This document shows, in pieces, positions 41,929-50,378 of a stretch of 64,000 nucleotides of DNA. The translations under genes and the position numbers were made by a program. Positions within the stretch are counted from its first letter, which is position 1. Every line of letters begins with the position of its first letter. This stretch comes from Clavibacter sp. VKM Ac-2872 (lineage in GTDB: Bacteria > Actinomycetota > Actinomycetes > Actinomycetales > Microbacteriaceae): contig NZ_JADKRR010000001.1 in assembly GCF_015351105.1 (NCBI RefSeq), forward strand, positions 1,345,069 to 1,409,068, in the 5' to 3' direction. The notes below the pieces were generated by a model. That model saw only the letters and a list, made by a program, of their open reading frames with translations, did not search any database and was not told where the DNA came from.

Positions 41929-43140
41929 CTACGCGGGGGTGTCGAGCAGGCGCGCGAGCTCGCGGCCCACGGCCTCGTTCTCGATGAGGAACCCGTCGTG
42001 GCCGTAGTCGGAGGAGATCACCACGGCCTCGCCGCCGTCGACCGAGCCGGGCACGGCCCTCGCGATGAGCCGCTGGTCCGGGACGGGGAACAGCCGGTCG
42101 CTGTCGATGCCGACCACGAGGGTCGCCGCCCGCACACGGCCGAGCGCGGCCTCCACCCCGCCGCGGTCGCGGCCCACGTCGTGCGAGCTCATCGCGTCGA
42201 TGAGGCGGATGTAGCTGGTCGCGTCGAAGCGCCGCGTGAACTTGTTGCCGTGGAAGTCGAGGTACGACTCCACGGCGTACCGGCCCTCGTCGCCCATCGG
42301 GCTGATGCCGCTCTGCCAGGAGCGCGAGAAGCGCTGGTTCAGCTCGTCCGGGCTCCGGTAGTTGAGCAGCGCCATGCGGCGGGCGAGCGCGAGGCCGCGG
42401 TGCGGGCCGTCGCCGTCGGCCGCGTCCAGGTAGTCGCCGTCGCGGTAGGCGGGATCCATCCGGATCGCCTCGGCCTGCACCGAGTTGAGCGCGATCTGGT
42501 CGGCGCTGGCGATGGCGGGGGCCGCGAGGACCGCGAGCCGGCGCATCCGGTCGGGATGCCCCACGCCCCACTCGAGCGCCTGCATCCCGCCCATGGACCC
42601 GCCGACGACCGCGGCCCACACGTCGATGCCGAGCGCGTCCGCGAGGGCGGCCTGCGCACGCACCTGATCGCGGATGGTGATGTAGGGGAAGCGCGCTCCC
42701 CACTCGGCGCCGTCCGGCGCCACCGAGGCGGGCCCGGTCGTTCCCTGGCAGCCGCCGAGCATGTTGGGGGCGACGACGAACCAGCGACCGGTGTCGATCG
42801 CGAGGCCCGGCCCCACGATCCCCGACCACCATCCGCCCGTCGGCTGTCCGGGACCGGCGGGTCCGCGCAGGTGGCTGTCGCCCGTGAGCGCGTGCAGCAC
42901 CAGGACGGCGTTGCCGCCGTCCGCGGCGCGCTCGCCGAAGGTCTCGTACGCGACGCGCACGGAGGGGATCCGCCCGCCCGCCTCGAGCTCGATGTCGCCC
43001 ACCTGCGCGAACAGGCGGTCGGCGACGGGGTCGCCCTCGCGCCACGCGCCCGACGCCGGCGGCCGGCCGATCAGGGAGCGGATCTGCGCGTCCGTCACGA
43101 GGCTCGACGGGACGGTGTCCTCGGGTGTCTGCCAGTCCAT
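41929..43140 (-). CDS. metX: Homoserine O-acetyltransferase
   Basis: 403 residues. It transfers acetyl from acetyl-CoA to homoserine, first committed step of methionine synthesis. It is an alpha/beta-hydrolase: AVLVLHALTGDSHLRG near residue 75, the nucleophile elbow VVGGSMGGMQALEW with Ser near 165, the acid in VGIDSDRLFPVPDQ near 340, and the catalytic His in DYGHDGFLIENEAV near the C-terminus. It lies 41 bases after metY on the same strand, so both enzymes of the direct sulfhydrylation route are probably on one transcript. Confidence 0.95.
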   Translation of the reverse strand: MDWQTPEDTVPSSLVTDAQIRSLIGRPPASGAWREGDPVADRLFAQVGDIELEAGGRIPSVRVAYETFGERAADGGNAVLVLHALTGDSHLRGPAGPGQPTGGWWSGIVGPGLAIDTGRWFVVAPNMLGGCQGTTGPASVAPDGAEWGARFPYITIRDQVRAQAALADALGIDVWAAVVGGSMGGMQALEWGVGHPDRMRRLAVLAAPAIASADQIALNSVQAEAIRMDPAYRDGDYLDAADGDGPHRGLALARRMALLNYRSPDELNQRFSRSWQSGISPMGDEGRYAVESYLDFHGNKFTRRFDATSYIRLIDAMSSHDVGRDRGGVEAALGRVRAATLVVGIDSDRLFPVPDQRLIARAVPGSVDGGEAVVISSDYGHDGFLIENEAVGRELARLLDTPA

Positions 43141-43181
43141 CGCGATCAGTGAAGCACCCGCGGCAGGCGCGCGCCCGAGTG

Positions 43182-44552
43182 TTACGCCCCGCTCGGCCGG
43201 CCGGCCGGGAGGGCGACGGCGGCGTCCCCGTCCTTGACGGCCCGGGCTGCCCGGAGCCCCGCCGCGAGGTCCTCGATGATGTCGTCGATGCTCTCGAGGC
43301 CGACCGACAGGCGCACGAGCCCGGGCGTGACCCCCGCCGTCAGCTGCTGCTCCGGCGTGAGCTGCGCATGGGTGGTGGACGCCGGGTGGATGACGAGGCT
43401 CCGCACGTCGCCGATGTTGGCCAGGTGGCTGAACAGCTGCAGCGAGTCGACGAGCGCGCGCCCGGCGTCCACCCCGCCCTTCAGCTCGAAGGAGAGCACG
43501 GCGCCGACGCCGCGCGACGCGTACCGGTTCGCGGCCGCGTACGACGGGCTCGTGGGGAGGCCCGCGTAGTAGACGTCCGCGATGTCGTCGTGCGCGTCGA
43601 GCCACTCGGCGACCGCCTGCGCGTTCTGGACGTGCCGCTCGATCCGGAGGCTCAGCGTCTCGATGCCCTGGATGAGCTGCCACGCGCTCGCGGGGGCGAT
43701 GGACGCGCCGAGGTCGCGCAGCAGCTGCACGCGCGCCTTGGTGATGTACGCGACGCCGTCGCCGACCGCCTCGGTGAACGTGACGCCGTGGTACGACGGG
43801 TCGGGCGTCGTGAGGCCGGGGAAGCGCTCGCCCTGCTCGGACCACGGGAACCGGCCCCCGTCCACGACGAGTCCGCCGATGACCGTGCCGTGTCCGCCGA
43901 GGAACTTCGTGGCGGAGTGCACCACGACGTCGGCACCGTGCTCGAACGGGCGGATGAGGTACGGCGTCGCGATCGTGTTGTCCACGACGAGCGGCACGCC
44001 CGCGTCGTGCGCGGCGTCGGCGACGGTCCGGATGTCGAGGACGTTGATGCGCGGGTTGCCGATCGTCTCGGCGAAGAAGAGCTTGGTGTTCGGGCGCACG
44101 GCCCTGGCCCATGCCGCCGGGTCGTCCTGGTCCTCCACGAAGGTCGTCTCGATGCCGAGCTTCGCGAGCGTGTACGTGAAGAGGTTGTAGGTGCCGCCGT
44201 AGATCGAGGAGCTCGAGACGATGTGGTCGCCCGCCTGGGCGACGTTGAGCACCGCGATCGTGGTGGCCGACTGCCCCGAGGCGACCAGCAGCGCGGCCGT
44301 GCCGCCCTCGAGCGCGGCGACCCGCTCCTCGACCACGGCCTGCGTCGGGTTCATGATGCGCGTGTAGATGTTGCCCGGCTGCGCCAGCGCGAAGAGGTCC
44401 TGCGCGTGCTGGGAGTCGTCGAACACGTAGGACGTGGTCTGGTAGATGGGCGTGGCGCGCGCGTGGGTGACGGGATCCGGGGCCGCACCCGCGTGGATCT
44501 GCTGGGTCTCGAAGCGCCAGCCCGCTGCCCGGTCCTCGTCGTGGTCGCTCAT
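43182..44552 (-). CDS. metY: O-acetylhomoserine aminocarboxypropyltransferase (sulfhydrylase)
   Basis: 456 residues from the ATG at 44550-44552, with GGGAAGG upstream. It is a PLP enzyme of the Cys/Met metabolism family that converts O-acetylhomoserine plus sulfide to homocysteine. Landmarks are ETQQIHAGAAPDPVTHARATPIYQTTSY near the start, ASGQSATTIAVLNVAQAGDHIVSS, LVVDNTIATPYLIRPFEHGADVVVHSATKFLGGHG (PLP lysine in SATK, near 216) and LIQGIETLSLRIERH. The length, longer than cystathionine synthases, is characteristic of MetY. Its promoter carries a direct repeat at the -35. Confidence 0.95.
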   Translation of the reverse strand: MSDHDEDRAAGWRFETQQIHAGAAPDPVTHARATPIYQTTSYVFDDSQHAQDLFALAQPGNIYTRIMNPTQAVVEERVAALEGGTAALLVASGQSATTIAVLNVAQAGDHIVSSSSIYGGTYNLFTYTLAKLGIETTFVEDQDDPAAWARAVRPNTKLFFAETIGNPRINVLDIRTVADAAHDAGVPLVVDNTIATPYLIRPFEHGADVVVHSATKFLGGHGTVIGGLVVDGGRFPWSEQGERFPGLTTPDPSYHGVTFTEAVGDGVAYITKARVQLLRDLGASIAPASAWQLIQGIETLSLRIERHVQNAQAVAEWLDAHDDIADVYYAGLPTSPSYAAANRYASRGVGAVLSFELKGGVDAGRALVDSLQLFSHLANIGDVRSLVIHPASTTHAQLTPEQQLTAGVTPGLVRLSVGLESIDDIIEDLAAGLRAARAVKDGDAAVALPAGRPSGA

Positions 44553-44601
44553 CGTGGTGCCTTCCCTCGTGCGTCGGTGCCGCCCGTGCGGGCGCATCTC
44601 G

Positions 44602-44630
44602 ACAGTAGGAAGCGCCCCGCGACCGGTCAA
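44602..44630 (-). promoter_or_regulatory. Promoter of metY-metX
   Basis: Minus strand: -35 TTGACC (44625-44630), 17-base spacer, -10 TACTGT (44602-44607). It is the best -35/-10 pair in the window. The leader of about 43 nt begins with the hairpin CGCCCG-TG-CGGGCG (44581-44594). Confidence 0.65.
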
Positions 44631-44641
44631 CGCGACCGGTC
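44618..44641. repeat. Direct repeat at the metY -35, possible operator
   Basis: CGCGACCGGTC occurs twice (44618-44628 and 44631-44641), 2 bases apart, covering the metY -35. The pair is enclosed by CGCCCCG (44613-44619) and CGGGGCG (44643-44649) as inverted arms. Each repeat contains the palindrome ACCGGT. Placement suggests a binding site for a methionine or sulfur repressor. Confidence 0.45.
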
Positions 44642-44673
44642 TCGGGGCGTAACCCGGGGGCGTCCGCGTTCCC

Positions 44674-44679
44674 TACGCT
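44674..44679 (+). promoter_or_regulatory. -10 element of the SDR gene
   Basis: TACGCT, 6 nt before ATG 44686. It predicts a leaderless mRNA divergent from metY. Confidence 0.5.
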
Positions 44680-44685
44680 GGGGTC

Positions 44686-45483
44686 ATGTCCAGCAGCAAG
44701 AGGGTCGTCGTCACGGGTGCGAGCTCGGGGATCGGCGCCGCCACCGTCCGCCTGTTCCGGAGTCGGGGGTGGGACGTCGTCGGCGTGGCCCGCCGCGAGG
44801 ACCGGCTGCGCGCGCTCGCCGAGGAGACCGGCGCCACGTACGCGGTCGCCGATCTCACCGTGCAGGCCGACGTGGACGCGCTCCGCGACCACCTCCGCGC
44901 GACGGGCGACGTGCACGCGCTCGTCAACAACGCCGGGGGAGCCGTCGGCACCGACTCCGTCGAGGACGGTTCGCCGGAGGACTGGGCCTGGATGTACGAG
45001 ATCAACGTCCTCGCGGTGCAGCGCGTGACGAGCGCGCTCCTGCCGCTCCTGCGCGCCGGCGTGCCCGTGGGCGGCAGCGCCGACATCGTGACGGTCAGCT
45101 CGATCGCCGCGCACGTGCCCTACGAGGGCGGCGGCGGGTACAACGCGGCCAAGGCGGCGGCGCACGCGATGCTCGGGGTGCTCCGCCTGGAGCTCGCGGG
45201 GGAGCCCATCCGCGTGATCGAGATCGCGCCGGGACAGGTGCGCACGGAGGAGTTCTCGCTCGTCCGCTTCGGCGGCGACCGCGCGAAGGCCGACGCCGTG
45301 TACGACGGCGTCCCCGGGCCCCTCACGGCGGAGGACGTGGCCGAGGCGATCGTCCACGCCGTGGAGCTGCCCCCGCACGTGAACGTCGACCTCCTCACCC
45401 TCAAGCCCGTGGCGCAGGCGGCCCCGCACAAGCTCGTGCGGACGCCGCTCGCGGTGCGGGAGGACCTGACCGACCGCGGCTGA
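44686..45483 (+). CDS. Short-chain dehydrogenase/reductase
   Basis: 265 residues. It is a classical SDR: cofactor loop VVTGASSGIGAATVRLF (residues 8-24), ALVNNAGG near 84-91, catalytic Ser in VTVSSIAAHVPYEGGGGYNAAKAAAH with the Y-x3-K pair near 152-156, and IRVIEIAPGQVRTEEF after it. Arg residues following the second strand (GVARREDRL) suggest NADP(H) preference. The sequence resembles YdfG/3-hydroxy acid or serine dehydrogenase-like SDRs, but the substrate is not assignable. It is divergent from metY and shares its regulatory region. Confidence 0.87.
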   Translation: MSSSKRVVVTGASSGIGAATVRLFRSRGWDVVGVARREDRLRALAEETGATYAVADLTVQADVDALRDHLRATGDVHALVNNAGGAVGTDSVEDGSPEDWAWMYEINVLAVQRVTSALLPLLRAGVPVGGSADIVTVSSIAAHVPYEGGGGYNAAKAAAHAMLGVLRLELAGEPIRVIEIAPGQVRTEEFSLVRFGGDRAKADAVYDGVPGPLTAEDVAEAIVHAVELPPHVNVDLLTLKPVAQAAPHKLVRTPLAVREDLTDRG

Positions 45484-45495
45484 CCCCGCGGATCC

Positions 45496-45513
45496 GGTCG
45501 CGGATCCGCGACC
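45496..45513. terminator. Palindromic terminator-like hairpin
   Basis: GGTCGCG-GATC-CGCGACC is a perfect 18-base palindrome between the SDR stop and the convergent TetR stop. The stem is 7 pairs with a GATC loop and no T-run. Confidence 0.55.
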
Positions 45514-45532
45514 AGGCCGGGTGCCCGACGCG

Positions 45533-46207
45533 TCAGGCCGCGGGCAGCTGCGCCGCCACCGGCACGTCGGGCAGCGGGCCCGTGAGGAAGCCCTGCACCA
45601 CGGGCCCGTGGAGCGCGATGACGGTCTCCCGCGACATGCTCGCGATGGGCTCGCTCCGCCAGATGTAGCGGGTGATGGCGATGCCGCCGAGCGCCGCGCC
45701 GACGAGCGAGTTGCGGATGTCCGCCTCGTCCTGCGGGATCCCCTCGGGGAGGGCGCTCATCCAGTGCTGCGGCGCGGCCTCGGCGAACCGGCGGTAGGCG
45801 GCGCTGTCGTGGTCAGACGAGACGGTGACCCAGCGCATGATGGTGGATCCGACCGGGTGCTCCCACGTGTGCAGCGCCGCGGAGACGAGGGCGGCGCCGC
45901 GCTCCTGGATGGGGAGGTCGCGCAGACCGAGGTAGGGGGCGAGCAGGTCGTCCGAGGGGCGGAGCGCCTCCTCGAGCAGGGCCTCGAGCGAGCCGAAGTA
46001 GTAGCGGACGAGGCTCGGGTCGACCCCCGCGGCCGCGGCGATGCGGCGAGCGCTGACGCGGTCGGCGCCGGACTCGATGAAGAGCATGCGGGCAGCCTCG
46101 ATGATGCTGGCCCGGGCGTCGCCGGAGGTGCGGGGGCCGCGACGCCGCGGTGCGGAGTCCTCCCCGCTGTGGTCGGATGCATCGAGCTCGTTCGCCAGTA
46201 CGGACAT
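45533..46207 (-). CDS. TetR family transcriptional regulator
   Basis: 224 residues from the ATG at 46205-46207, with GAGAGGG about 7 nt upstream; an ATG at 46228 would add seven residues. The helix-turn-helix is ARASIIEAARMLFIESGADRVSARRIAAAAGVDPSLVRYYFGSLEALLEEAL (residues 38-90). The C-terminal ligand domain ends ALHGPVVQGFLTGPL. It is divergent from terC, with about 150 bases between starts, so it may regulate itself and terC. The ligand is unknown. Confidence 0.88.
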   Translation of the reverse strand: MSVLANELDASDHSGEDSAPRRRGPRTSGDARASIIEAARMLFIESGADRVSARRIAAAAGVDPSLVRYYFGSLEALLEEALRPSDDLLAPYLGLRDLPIQERGAALVSAALHTWEHPVGSTIMRWVTVSSDHDSAAYRRFAEAAPQHWMSALPEGIPQDEADIRNSLVGAALGGIAITRYIWRSEPIASMSRETVIALHGPVVQGFLTGPLPDVPVAAQLPAA

Positions 46208-46357
46208 GGGGCGTCCCTCTCGTGTCATGAGCGACCACCGTAACCGCGGGCTGACGACCGGATGCCCCGGATGGGGGAATTGTGAACAACCCGTCGGCCG
46301 CCATGTAGTTTCGTCGAGGCATGTCCGTGCCGCTCCCGTGCTGCAGAAAGCCTCCGC

Positions 46358-47395
46358 GTGCCCCTGGTCCTCCCTCTCCCGTTCGAGATCGTCTCCCTGA
46401 CGGTGCTCGTCCTCGTCCTCGTCGCCGACCTCCTGATCGTCTACCGGCGCCCGCACGTCCCGTCGACGAAGGAGTCGGCCCTCTGGGTCGCGTTCTACGT
46501 GGGGCTCGCGCTGGTCTTCGCGGTCATCATGCTGTTCGTCGCGGGCGGCGAGCACGCGGGCCAGTTCCTCGCCGGGTGGCTGACGGAGTACAGCCTGAGC
46601 ATCGACAACCTGTTCGTGTTCGTCATCATCATGAGCCGGTTCAGCGTGCCCCGGAAGTACCAGCAGGAGGTGCTCATGGTGGGCATCATCATCGCGCTGG
46701 TCCTCCGCGGGATCTTCATCCTGCTGGGCGCCGAGCTGATCGAGAGCTACAGCTGGATCTTCTACATCTTCGGGGCGTTCCTGCTCTACACGGCGATCAA
46801 GCAGGCCGTCGGCGACGAGGACGAGGAGAGCGAGGACTCGCTCTTCATCCGGTTCCTCCGCCGACGCGTCAAGATCGCCCCCGACTTCGACGGCGCCAAG
46901 GTGCGCACCGTCATCGACGGCCGCAAGGTGCTCACGCCCATGGTCATCGTGTTCGTCTCGATCGGCACCACCGACCTGATCTTCGCCCTCGACTCGATCC
47001 CGGCCATCTTCGGCATCACCGAGTCGCCGTTCATCGTCTTCACCGCGAACATCTTCGCCCTGATGGGCCTCCGCCAGCTCTACTTCCTGCTCGGCGGCCT
47101 GCTCGACCGGCTCGTCTACCTCAAGTACGGGATCGCGTTCATCCTCTTCTTCATCGGCGTGAAGCTCGTGCTGCACGCGATGCACGAGAACACGCTGCCG
47201 TTCGTCAACGGCGGCGAGGGCATCGAGTGGGCGCCCGAGATCCCGACCATCGTGAGCCTGGTCGTGATCCTCGCCTCGATGGTGGTCGCCACGCTCGCCA
47301 GCCTCATCAAGATGCGCGCCGACGGCATCCCCGTGACCGGGCCCGCGTCCGAGACCGCGTCCGTCGAGCGCGACGGCGACGGGGACGCCCGATGA
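46358..47395 (+). CDS. TerC family integral membrane protein
   Basis: 345 residues from GTG 46358. About nine helices. The TerC signature [19 protein letters not shown] (residues 71-89) carries the conserved metal-site acidic residues, and a second copy appears as [23 protein letters not shown] (near 195-217). A cytoplasmic acidic loop ([10 protein letters not shown]) lies between. TerC proteins are associated with tellurite resistance; characterised homologues export Mn or load metal onto exported enzymes. Ribosome site and promoter are not obvious; TAGTTT at 46306-46311 is a possible -10. ATGA overlap with the phosphatase gene. Confidence 0.9.
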   Translation: MPLVLPLPFEIVSLTVLVLVLVADLLIVYRRPHVPSTKESALWVAFYVGLALVFAVIMLFVAGGEHAGQFLAGWLTEYSLSIDNLFVFVIIMSRFSVPRKYQQEVLMVGIIIALVLRGIFILLGAELIESYSWIFYIFGAFLLYTAIKQAVGDEDEESEDSLFIRFLRRRVKIAPDFDGAKVRTVIDGRKVLTPMVIVFVSIGTTDLIFALDSIPAIFGITESPFIVFTANIFALMGLRQLYFLLGGLLDRLVYLKYGIAFILFFIGVKLVLHAMHENTLPFVNGGEGIEWAPEIPTIVSLVVILASMVVATLASLIKMRADGIPVTGPASETASVERDGDGDAR

Positions 47396-48213
47396 CGGAC
47401 GCGCGCACCATCGCGCTCGGCGGGCGTCGCATCCACGTCAGCTGGGCCGCCCGCACCGACGTGGGCAGCGTGCGCGCCGTGAACGAGGACGGCCTCCTCG
47501 CCGATCCCCCCGTGTGGCTCGTCGCCGACGGGATGGGCGGTCACGCGTTCGGCGACCGCGCGAGCGCCACCCTCGTGGAGACCTTCGGCGGCCTGTCCGG
47601 CGACGCCCCCGTCACGCGCGACCGCATCGTCGAGGCGGTCGACGCGTCCAACGACGCGATCGGCGACCTGATCACGGGCGACGACCCGCCCGGAACGGTG
47701 GCCGGCACGACGCTCGCGGGCGTCGCGCTCGTGCGCTCGGACGCCGGCGACCCGCTCTGGATGGTCTTCAACGTGGGCGACTCGCGCGTCTACGCGTGGA
47801 CGGACGGCCGTCTCGAGCAGGTGACCATCGACCACTCGGCCGTGCAGGAGCTGGTCGACCAGGGCCGCATGACCCGCGCGGAGGCGGAGCGCAGCCCGGT
47901 GCGCAACCTCATCACCCGGGCCGTCGGCTCCCACGACGAGGTCGCCGCCGACGAGTGGCTGCTCCCGGTCGTCGACCACCAGGTGTTCCTCATCTGCTCC
48001 GACGGGCTGACCAAGGAGCTCGACGACCCGGCGATCTCCGGCGTGATCCAGCTCGCGTGCGCGGACGGCGGCGGCGTCGACCGGGCCGCGGACGCCCTGG
48101 TCGCGCAGGCGCTGGCATCCGGCGGCCGGGACAACGTGACCGTCGTGGTCATCGAGGCCTCCACCGAGGCGGAGCCGCTCGGGGACGGGTCCGCGGGCGC
48201 GCCCACCGCCTGA
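47392..48213 (+). CDS. PP2C family Ser/Thr phosphatase
   Basis: 273 residues; ATG overlaps the terC stop (ATGA). All PPM-family motifs are present: [31 protein letters not shown] (metal Asp and Gly), [34 protein letters not shown] and [10 protein letters not shown]. It lacks a membrane helix, so it is a free cytoplasmic phosphatase. Such proteins oppose Pkn-type kinases in actinobacteria and often contact FHA-domain proteins. No kinase gene is adjacent; pairing with TerC is unusual and may link metal homeostasis to phospho-signalling. Confidence 0.92.
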   Translation: MTDARTIALGGRRIHVSWAARTDVGSVRAVNEDGLLADPPVWLVADGMGGHAFGDRASATLVETFGGLSGDAPVTRDRIVEAVDASNDAIGDLITGDDPPGTVAGTTLAGVALVRSDAGDPLWMVFNVGDSRVYAWTDGRLEQVTIDHSAVQELVDQGRMTRAEAERSPVRNLITRAVGSHDEVAADEWLLPVVDHQVFLICSDGLTKELDDPAISGVIQLACADGGGVDRAADALVAQALASGGRDNVTVVVIEASTEAEPLGDGSAGAPTA

Positions 48214-48237
48214 GGAATAGCCGCGGGCACCCGGCGT

Positions 48238-48243
48238 TAGACT
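48238..48243 (+). promoter_or_regulatory. -10 element before the leuC leader ORF
   Basis: TAGACT, 6 nt before the ATG at 48250 (second of an ATGATG pair) and 25 bases after the phosphatase stop. It predicts a leaderless start on the short leader ORF. Confidence 0.45.
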
Positions 48244-48246
48244 CCC

Positions 48247-48282
48247 ATGATGCGCGTGGCCACCCTCGCGCCCCCGCCATGA
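48247..48282 (+). CDS. Putative leader peptide upstream of leuC
   Basis: ATGATG begins an ORF encoding [11 protein letters not shown], ending at TGA 48280-48282. The second ATG lies at leaderless distance from TAGACT. The peptide ends in three prolines, has one leucine and one valine, and its stop overlaps the AGGAG ribosome site of leuC as well as an alternative leuC ATG (ATGA at 48279-48282). This layout fits translational coupling or stalling-based control. It is too short for coding statistics and rests on position alone. Confidence 0.4.
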   Translation: MMRVATLAPPP

Positions 48283-48290
48283 GGAGAGCC

Positions 48291-49760
48291 GTGCAGCCTG
48301 CGAAGACCCTGGCCGAGAAGGTGTGGGCCGACCACCTGGTCGCCCCGGGCCAGGACGGCGAGCCCGACCTGCTGTACATCGACCTCCACCTCCTGCACGA
48401 GGTCACCAGCCCGCAGGCCTTCGACGGCCTCCGTCTCGCCGGCCGACCCGTGCGCCGCCCCGACCTCACCATCGCGACCGAGGACCACAACACGCCCACC
48501 GTCGGCATCGACCGGCCGATCGCGGACCTCACGAGCCGCACCCAGATCCACACCCTGCGGAGGAACGCCGAGGAGTTCGGGATCCGCCTGCACTCGCTCG
48601 GCGACATCGAGCAGGGCATCGTCCACGTCGTCGGCCCGCAGCTCGGCCTCACGATGCCCGGCATCACGGTGGTGTGCGGCGACTCGCACACGTCCACCCA
48701 CGGCGCGTTCGGCGCCATGGCGTTCGGCATCGGCACGAGCGAGGTCGAGCACGTGATGGCCACGCAGACGCTGCCGCTCCAGCCGTTCAAGACCATGGCG
48801 GTGACGGTCGAGGGCACGCTCCGACCCGGTGTCACGGCCAAGGACATCATCCTGGCGGTCATCGCGCAGATCGGCACCGGCGGCGGGCAGGGCTACGTGC
48901 TGGAGTACCGCGGCAGCGCCATCCGGTCGCTCTCCATGGAGGGCCGCATGACGATCTGCAACATGTCGATCGAGGCGGGTGCGCGCGCCGGCATGGTCGC
49001 CCCCGACCAGACGACGTACGACTACCTGCGCGGCCGCCCGCACGCGCCCACCGGCGCCGACTGGGACGAGGCCGTCGCGTACTGGGACACGCTCGCGACC
49101 GACGACGACGCCGTGTTCGACGCCGAGGTCTTCCTCGACGCGGACACCCTCGAGCCGTTCGTCACGTGGGGCACGAACCCCGGCCAGGGCGTCTCGCTCA
49201 GCGAGCCCGTGCCGGATCCCGCGGCCGTCGCCGACCCGAACGAGCGCGCCGCCGCCGAGCGCGCCCTCGCCTACATGGACCTCGTCCCCGGCACGCCCAT
49301 GAAGGGGATCGCGGTCGACACCGTCTTCATCGGCTCCTGCACCAACAGCCGGGTGGAGGACCTGCGCGCCGCCGCCGAGATCCTGCGCGGCCGCACCAAG
49401 GCCGAGGGCGTCCGCGTGATGGTCGTCCCGGGCAGCGCGCGCGTGCGTCTCGAGGCCGAGGCCGAGGGGATCGACAAGGTCTTCACGGACTTCGGCGCCG
49501 AGTGGCGCTTCGCCGGCTGCTCGATGTGCCTCGGCATGAACCCGGACCAGCTCTCACCCGGCGAGCGCTGCGCCTCCACGAGCAACCGCAACTTCGAGGG
49601 CAGGCAGGGCAAGGGCGGGCGCACGCACCTCGTGTCGCCGCTCGTCGCCGCGGCGACCGCGATCCGCGGCACGCTGTCGAGCCCGTGGGACCTGCAGGAG
49701 GACGGCGTCGTCGACGCCGCGTCCCTCCGCCAGGCCGCCGCCGTCGGACAGGGGGCCTGA
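48291..49760 (+). CDS. leuC: 3-Isopropylmalate dehydratase large subunit
   Basis: 489 residues from GTG 48291, which has GAGGAG 4 nt upstream; ATG 48279 would add four residues and overlap the leader stop. It isomerises 2- to 3-isopropylmalate in leucine synthesis as a 4Fe-4S aconitase-family enzyme with LeuD. The cluster cysteines are in [14 protein letters not shown] and [13 protein letters not shown] near the C-terminus. [23 protein letters not shown] and [21 protein letters not shown] are also conserved. It is first of a run leuC-leuD-murA-plsC-gpsA-ddl on the plus strand. Confidence 0.96.
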   Translation: MQPAKTLAEKVWADHLVAPGQDGEPDLLYIDLHLLHEVTSPQAFDGLRLAGRPVRRPDLTIATEDHNTPTVGIDRPIADLTSRTQIHTLRRNAEEFGIRLHSLGDIEQGIVHVVGPQLGLTMPGITVVCGDSHTSTHGAFGAMAFGIGTSEVEHVMATQTLPLQPFKTMAVTVEGTLRPGVTAKDIILAVIAQIGTGGGQGYVLEYRGSAIRSLSMEGRMTICNMSIEAGARAGMVAPDQTTYDYLRGRPHAPTGADWDEAVAYWDTLATDDDAVFDAEVFLDADTLEPFVTWGTNPGQGVSLSEPVPDPAAVADPNERAAAERALAYMDLVPGTPMKGIAVDTVFIGSCTNSRVEDLRAAAEILRGRTKAEGVRVMVVPGSARVRLEAEAEGIDKVFTDFGAEWRFAGCSMCLGMNPDQLSPGERCASTSNRNFEGRQGKGGRTHLVSPLVAAATAIRGTLSSPWDLQEDGVVDAASLRQAAAVGQGA

Positions 49761-49763
49761 CCC

Positions 49764-50378
49764 GTGGAGCCCATCAGCCGCGTCACCGGCACCGCCGTGC
49801 CGCTCAAGCAGTCGAACGTCGACACCGACCAGATCGTCCCCTCCCAGTTCCTCAAGCGCGTCACCAAGACGGGCTTCGAGGACGCGTTGTTCTTCCAGTG
49901 GCGCAAGGATCCCGACTTCTTCGTCAACCAGCCGGTCTACGATGGCGCGACCGTCCTCGTCGCCGGTCCCGACTTCGGCACGGGCTCGTCCCGCGAGCAC
50001 GCCGTGTGGGCGCTGCGCGACTACGGCTTCCGGGCCGTGCTCAGCCCGAGGTTCGGCGACATCTTCCGGGGCAACTCCGGGAAGCAGGGCCTCCTCACGG
50101 GGATCGTGACGGAGGCCGACGTCGAGAGGCTGTGGGCCGCGATGGACGCGGAACCCGGACTCGACCTCACCGTCGACCTCGTCGAGCGGATCGCCACGGC
50201 ACCCGGCCTGACGGTCCCGTTCGAGATCGACGAATACACTCGGTGGCGGCTCCTCGAGGGGCTCGACGACATCGCCCTCACCCTCCGGGACGAGGACGCC
50301 ATCACCACCTTCGAACACAATCGGGCCTCATGGCGCCCGCGCACCTTGCCGGCCCGGCCGGCAGCTCTGGAGAACTGA
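49764..50378 (+). CDS. leuD: 3-Isopropylmalate dehydratase small subunit
   Basis: 204 residues from GTG 49764, three bases after the leuC stop. Small swivelling subunit partner of LeuC. Conserved segments are [68 protein letters not shown] (substrate-binding swivel loop with Ser-Ser-Arg) and [20 protein letters not shown]. Length matches the family. The next gene, murA, starts directly after the stop. Confidence 0.96.
   Translation: MEPISRVTGTAVPLKQSNVDTDQIVPSQFLKRVTKTGFEDALFFQWRKDPDFFVNQPVYDGATVLVAGPDFGTGSSREHAVWALRDYGFRAVLSPRFGDIFRGNSGKQGLLTGIVTEADVERLWAAMDAEPGLDLTVDLVERIATAPGLTVPFEIDEYTRWRLLEGLDDIALTLRDEDAITTFEHNRASWRPRTLPARPAALEN

Noticed and set aside
44553-44601. SAM riboswitch before metY
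   Set aside because: The leader is only about 43 nt with one simple hairpin; no SAM-I/II/IV core sequence is present.
46321-47391. ATG at 46321, 9 nt after a TAGTTT box, as a leader ORF for terC
   Set aside because: The frame has no stop through the whole of terC and joins the phosphatase frame, giving an Arg/Pro-rich shadow; it cannot be a short leader.
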